From positions 41,560,022 through 41,624,021 of the forward strand of contig NC_041016.1 of NCBI RefSeq assembly GCF_004193775.1: 64,000 bases of DNA, written 5' to 3'. Below are positions 60,628 through 64,000 of the stretch, in pieces. Source of the stretch: Glycine soja (taxonomy: Eukaryota; Streptophyta; Magnoliopsida; Fabales; Fabaceae). Position 1 is the first letter of the stretch. Each line of letters begins with the position of its first letter. The translations under genes and the position numbers were made by a program. The notes under the pieces were generated by a model, which did not search any database, was not told where the DNA came from, and was given only the letters and a program-made list of their open reading frames with translations.

Positions 60628-61526
60628 TTTGAATTCTTAATGTTATAGGATATAATAGATTTAGTTTAAATTTTTTATATGATAAATTAGGAACAATTTT
60701 TTATATGATAAATTAGGAATAATATTATATGATAGATTAAGTTTAGTTGAAATTTTTTATATAGGTTTAGGTATCATAATTTAATAATTTTAGATTAGGA
60801 ATAATTTTAGGTACCATAACGTATTAAGTTTAGATTAGCTTTAGTTTAAATTTTGTATATGGTAGATTACATTTAGTTTAAATATTTGATGATAGATTAG
60901 AAATAATTTTATGTATTGTAAATTATTAATTAAAAAATAGGTTTGAATTAAATTTTTTATATTATGTTAATTTTAATTTTAATTATTATTAGTTTCATAT
61001 GTTATGTTTAAATTAGAATAATTTTAGGTATTTTAAATTATTGATGTTGTATGTTAAATTATTTTTCTCGTAATTATTTGAAGTCATTAATTTTGTATAT
61101 ATTTGTTATGATAGATTAAGAATAATTTTATGTAGTGTAAATTAGTATTTTTAAATTAGGTTAGAATTAAATTTTTTATATTACGTTACTTTTAGTTATT
61201 ATTATTAGTTTCATATTTTATGTTTAAATTAGAATAGTTTTACGTATTTTAAATTGTTGATTTTGTATGTTAAATTATTTTAAGCGTAATTATTTGTAGT
61301 CATTAATTTATATATTTAAATTTATATTTGTTTGTAATTTAATTTATTTATAGAATATATATGAATTAGGTTATTTGTATAATATATTTTGTTATTGAAA
61401 TTTAAAAAATATAATTTCTTATTTATTTTAATTAATTTTTTGTAAATATACTTAATTTGTGTATGTATAATTAATGTATAAATTTTATTGTCAATTAATT
61501 GTATTATATTTTATTTTGTAGGCTCA

Positions 61527-63770
61527 ATGGCTTCTTCGTCTCATGCTCATCAAGTATACAAACTAGGTCTGGTCCAATTGATAGTGACGTGTTGTGGATG
61601 CAACCTAAGCATGTTTCAGAACATGTTTGGAATGGGGAACCAGACAAAAAACTACACATCAGACGAGCAGTCCCGACGTATCAAGGTGAAGAACAAATAC
61701 CGGAGGAAATTGTTTCTTTGCTTCGGCAATGTGGGTTTTATTGGATCATGAGGATGGGATACCTAAAGATAAATGCGGCCTTAATTAGTGCGTTCATTGA
61801 AAGATGGAGGCCCGAAACCCACACGTTTCACCTGAGATGCGGAGAGGCTACCATTACTCTCCAAGATGTGTCAGTTTTACTAGGTCTACGTACTGACGGG
61901 GCACCATTAATTGGTTCAACTAATCTTGTTTGGGCCGACTTGTGTGAAGAATTATTAGGAGTCAGACCAGAAGAAAGGGAAATTGAAGGCAGTGTCGTCA
62001 AATTAAGTTGGTTGGCTCACCATTTTTCTCACATAAATATTGATGAGGGTAACGTTGAGCAATTACAAAGGTTTACCCGTGCGTGGATCCTTCGATTCAT
62101 AGGAGGTGTCCTCTTTGTTAACAAAAGTAGTAGCAGAGTTTCCTTAAGGTACCTACAATTTCTACGTGACTTTGAACAGTGCAGCACGTATGCGTGGGGA
62201 CCTGCCGTGCTTGCGTATTTATATAGAGAGATGTGCAGCGCCACCGATTACAAAGTTAAATCAATCGGAGGTATGTGCATCTTAATCCAAATGTGGGCAT
62301 GGGAACGATGCACGACCTTAGCTCCAAAGAGGACGCCTCCCGTCATAGAAAATAAACCACTCGGACACAGGTTTGTCGTTTAAAAAATTAGGTTTGAATG
62401 AAAAAATATTTAATGATGGAACGTGTTGACAATGATGATTTCATTTTTATTGTAGGTGGTTGCGACGTGGAAATCAGCATATTGGCAATGATGATCTTAG
62501 ACTTTTCCGTCGCAAATTGGATTTGATGAAACGACATGAGGTAAGAACATCGTAATGTAATGGTTAAATGGAATTTTAATATGTTATGTTTGACTGAAAA
62601 TTGACAAGTGTATTGTTATATGCAGTTTGTCTGGGAGCCATACACAGCAACTGTGATGGCAGCGTTGCCTCCAATTTGTGTGGTTGGAAGTGTACCCTGG
62701 TTTGCGGTGGTGCCACTGATTTGTTTCCATGTTGTTGAGTGGCACCAACCCGATAGAGTTTTACGAAAATTTGGATTGCAACAACCCATTCCCAGGTGTC
62801 CTTCGCAACCGCAGAATATCCATGGCATAACGCTCAAAGGCAAAGAAGATGAGAATTGGTTCCACCTGTTGGCCCCAATCATTGGTCAGTGGAACAATCG
62901 AGCAGAGTTTAGGGTCGACGTTTATCCTCGACAGGAGAGCCTATTGGGTTATAACTCGAACTACATGGTGTGGTATAGGCGTAAAACAAAGATGTTTGTC
63001 GACCCAAACAATGCAAACACAGCTGCATTGGTATTTATCTGTTTTTCAATGTTTAACTTCTAATTAATTTCTTAAGCGTGAGCATTAATTTGTTGACGTT
63101 ACTAATTGCAGGGTGAAGTTGTGGAGACTTTACAATATATGGTGTCACCACAAGGGAGGAACACGTGGACGGTTGATGATCTCGTGCCTTACGTGGATAA
63201 GTTAGCAATTATATCTGAAGAGCAAGAGAGAATCACTGAACCAGTGTCACATGGTCCAGCATCAGAGCGTGAATTCCCAGCCCAAGAGTTTCCCATTCTT
63301 CAGTCAAGTGTTGAAACTCGGGGCATAGGCAGACGAAGGGAGCCTGTTGAAGCGGAACAATATTCCCAACAAATGATGGAGCGTGGTCATGGAATGTATT
63401 ACATGCCAACAACATTTTCCGAATATCCTTCACAGATGTATCAGTATCCTTTTGCAGGTCATCATATTGATACTTCTGAGACCTCACATTCGTTCGGTGG
63501 TGTTGCGGAAACATAGCCTCATTTTTCATGGCCCACTATGACTCCTTCACAGCAGCACGATGCCCCCATGGCAACACCTAACGCCCCATTTGCTCCGCAA
63601 TGGAATGTACCCGGAGCAATACCTGATATGGGCGACTTATTAGGTGTTGATTTGCGTTAGGAGTTTTCTGCAGAGACTGAGCAAGCAGAAGCGGGGACAC
63701 AACGTGGCGGTAGAAGAAATCCTGATCGTCAAGCGCAAAGATGGGATCGACCATGTGGCACATCTTCATG
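61527..63770 (+). pseudogene. Plant mobile domain (PMD, MAIN-like) gene, copy 2, near-intact
   Basis: Exons are 61527-62370, 62456-62540, 62626-63030 and 63112 onward, all with GT-AG borders. The protein has GPIDSDVLWMQPKHVSEHVW, IPEEIVSLLRQCGFYWI, MGYLKINAALISAFIERWR, the PMD signature THTFHLRCGEATITLQDVSV and LLGLRTDGAPLIG, then WLRRGNQHIGNDDLRLFRRK, FVWEPYTATVMAALPP and HQPDRVLRKFG. The C-terminal part has NTWTVDDLVPYVDKL and MYQYPFAGHH. A 1-bp loss within the first 50 bp shifts the start codon out of frame relative to copy 1; an upstream in-frame ATG exists at 61499. Stops at 63514 and about 63658 remove a tail that otherwise runs to 63770 (RRNPDRQAQRWDRPCG). It could still give a C-terminally shortened protein. 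Confidence 0.88.
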
Positions 63771-64000
63771 ACATCACGGACACCATAATGACTGATTTTG
63801 ATGTATCTGTGTAATTTTGTTGTTGTTTGTTAGACATTTGATTTTAACAATTAATCTATCGCATCTCATTTATTATGCCTTACTAATGCCTTACTAATGT
63901 ATAGAGTTTATGTGGCGCATCAAACTATAATAATTAACCAAGTTTACAACTAAAACTAAAGTAGACAAATGAAAAATAAATTGGATTAGGGTTAGGGTTA
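63771..64000. other. 3' flank of PMD copy 2
   Basis: The sequence parallels that after copy 1 (for example ttactaatgtatagagtttatgtggcg against ttactaatggatgcagtttatgtcgtg). A MULE transposase on the minus strand is therefore expected just beyond the window. The window ends within ttagggttagggtta, which is too short to interpret. Confidence 0.5.

Noticed and set aside
63980..64000. ttagggttagggtta at the window end, telomere-like
   Set aside because: Only two to three units of TTAGGG, not the plant TTTAGGG, and cut by the window edge; too short to call a telomere or interstitial telomeric array.

Overview
This window is plant nuclear DNA, most likely from a legume and probably soybean (Glycine) or a close relative. 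The grounds are spliced genes with GT-AG introns, AT-rich intergenic DNA, and repeats I recognise as soybean-type: LTRs with GTAATCGATTAC palindromes, LTRs with 'cgcttagcgag' motifs, and MAIN-like plant mobile domain genes. The species is inferred from memory of such repeats, not from a search.

The window is a transposon-dense stretch with one host gene that looks functional, a CC-NBS-LRR disease resistance gene at 33113-38503. Its two exons join cleanly into 1419 codons, and its single intron carries a Mutator-type MITE. Other host-like sequences are relics. An HSP70 pseudogene lies at 1.6-2.3 kb. A UGT79-type glycosyltransferase is split by a 2.66 kb solo LTR at 4.1-7.4 kb. TIR-NBS-LRR leucine-rich-repeat fragments lie at 19.9-20.2 kb. 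A casein-kinase-1-like (MLK/EL1-like) fragment at 20.5-22.2 kb is split by a solo LTR.

Layout: 0.09-0.3 kb hAT-like MITE; 4.1-6.8 kb solo LTR; 8.6-16.7 kb decayed autonomous CACTA element with a TNP2 transposase and a second gene joining a Transposase_24 domain to a Ulp1-type C48 peptidase, itself carrying a MULE MITE that contains a 64-bp mini-element; 16.7-19.8 kb truncated Ty1/copia; 20.8-24.0 kb two related solo LTRs and a tandem duplication; 24.5-27.5 kb non-autonomous CACTA with a 3-bp TSD that captured exons and introns of a mitochondrial-type prostaglandin E synthase 2-like gene; 29.2-30.7 kb CACTA-like derivative; 33.1-38.5 kb resistance gene; 41.7-42.3 kb hAT-like MITE; 44.65-49.32 kb copia element with perfect 5-bp TSD; 50.3-64.0 kb two copies, in the same orientation, of a composite element that pairs a plant mobile domain (PMD) gene with a MULE transposase on the opposite strand. 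A SIRE-like copia element is inserted in the MULE gene of the first copy.

The most unusual feature is that both PMD genes have, just upstream of a TATA box, an array of imperfect palindromes built from TCGCCA...TGGCGA. These arrays differ in sequence between copies but keep the same architecture. They look like a promoter module of the PMD-MULE family that is worth testing.
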